A DNA stretch of 64,000 nucleotides from an alpha proteobacterium AAP38 (GTDB taxonomy: Bacteria; Pseudomonadota; Alphaproteobacteria; Azospirillales; Azospirillaceae), in NCBI GenBank assembly GCA_001296005.1, contig LJHR01000026.1:1-64000 (forward strand). Direction: 5' to 3'. This document shows positions 64,000 to 64,000 of this stretch, piece by piece (within the stretch, counting starts at the first letter, position 1; each line of letters starts with the position of its first letter). Under the pieces are notes generated by a model. That model saw nothing but the letters and a program-made list of their open reading frames with translations. It was not told where the DNA came from and made no database searches. The position numbers and the translations under genes are program-made.

Positions 64000-64000
64000 C

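Overview
The window is a high-GC chromosomal segment from an alphaproteobacterium. The tig-clpP-clpX order, a glnB-glnA pair behind a sigma-54 promoter, large TonB-dependent receptors and an NnrE/NnrD fusion fit the Rhodospirillales, probably an Azospirillaceae-like genus such as Azospirillum or Niveispirillum. That placement is inference from gene content, not from a search.

Layout. 1-15460 is mostly core genome. It holds a TonB-dependent receptor with its terminator, a 3-hydroxyacyl-CoA-type SDR, clpX, clpP, tig, tRNA-Leu(UAG), a transketolase/PDH-E1-like enzyme, a small unknown protein, the NAD(P)HX repair enzyme, tRNA-His(GUG), glnB and glnA.

15439-29841 is a 14.4-kb integrated element inserted in the last codons of glnA. 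The two ends carry a 23-bp duplication of the glnA 3' end with one mismatch (attL/attR). Near both ends lie copies of a GGTGTAGCAG motif that look like integrase arm sites, and the tyrosine integrase gene sits beside attR. The cargo looks like defence. Leftward it carries a DUF3644/HEPN-type protein, an XRE regulator and an unrecognised SF2-like helicase/ATPase. Rightward it carries a type I restriction-modification operon (hsdM-hsdS-small HEPN-like ORF-hsdR) with every junction overlapping. A serine recombinase also lies inside. The original glnA terminator now lies 14.4 kb away, just beyond attR.

29950-38475 returns to the chromosome: an ABC-2 permease, a small membrane protein, a ketopantoate-reductase-like enzyme, a CoA-binding protein, a secreted M28 peptidase, a structured intergenic region with a strong terminator (possible small RNA), a large beta-propeller/GGDEF sensor and an orphan serine recombinase.

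38501-48379 is a leftward polysaccharide-utilisation locus: TonB receptor, GH28 enzyme, SDR, RhaT-like sugar symporter, GH43 enzyme and an MGH1-like glycosidase. Rhamnose-containing pectin is the most likely substrate (inference).

48845-56067 holds a class A acid phosphatase lacking a motif aspartate, and two winged-helix/P-loop ATPase regulators flanking a chloroperoxidase-like hydrolase. The second regulator is translationally coupled to an oligopeptide-binding protein. After a REP-like palindrome come an indolepyruvate ferredoxin oxidoreductase, a pentapeptide-repeat protein, rppH, a TPR/2-oxoglutarate oxygenase protein and the C-terminus of a His-rich protein cut by the window edge.
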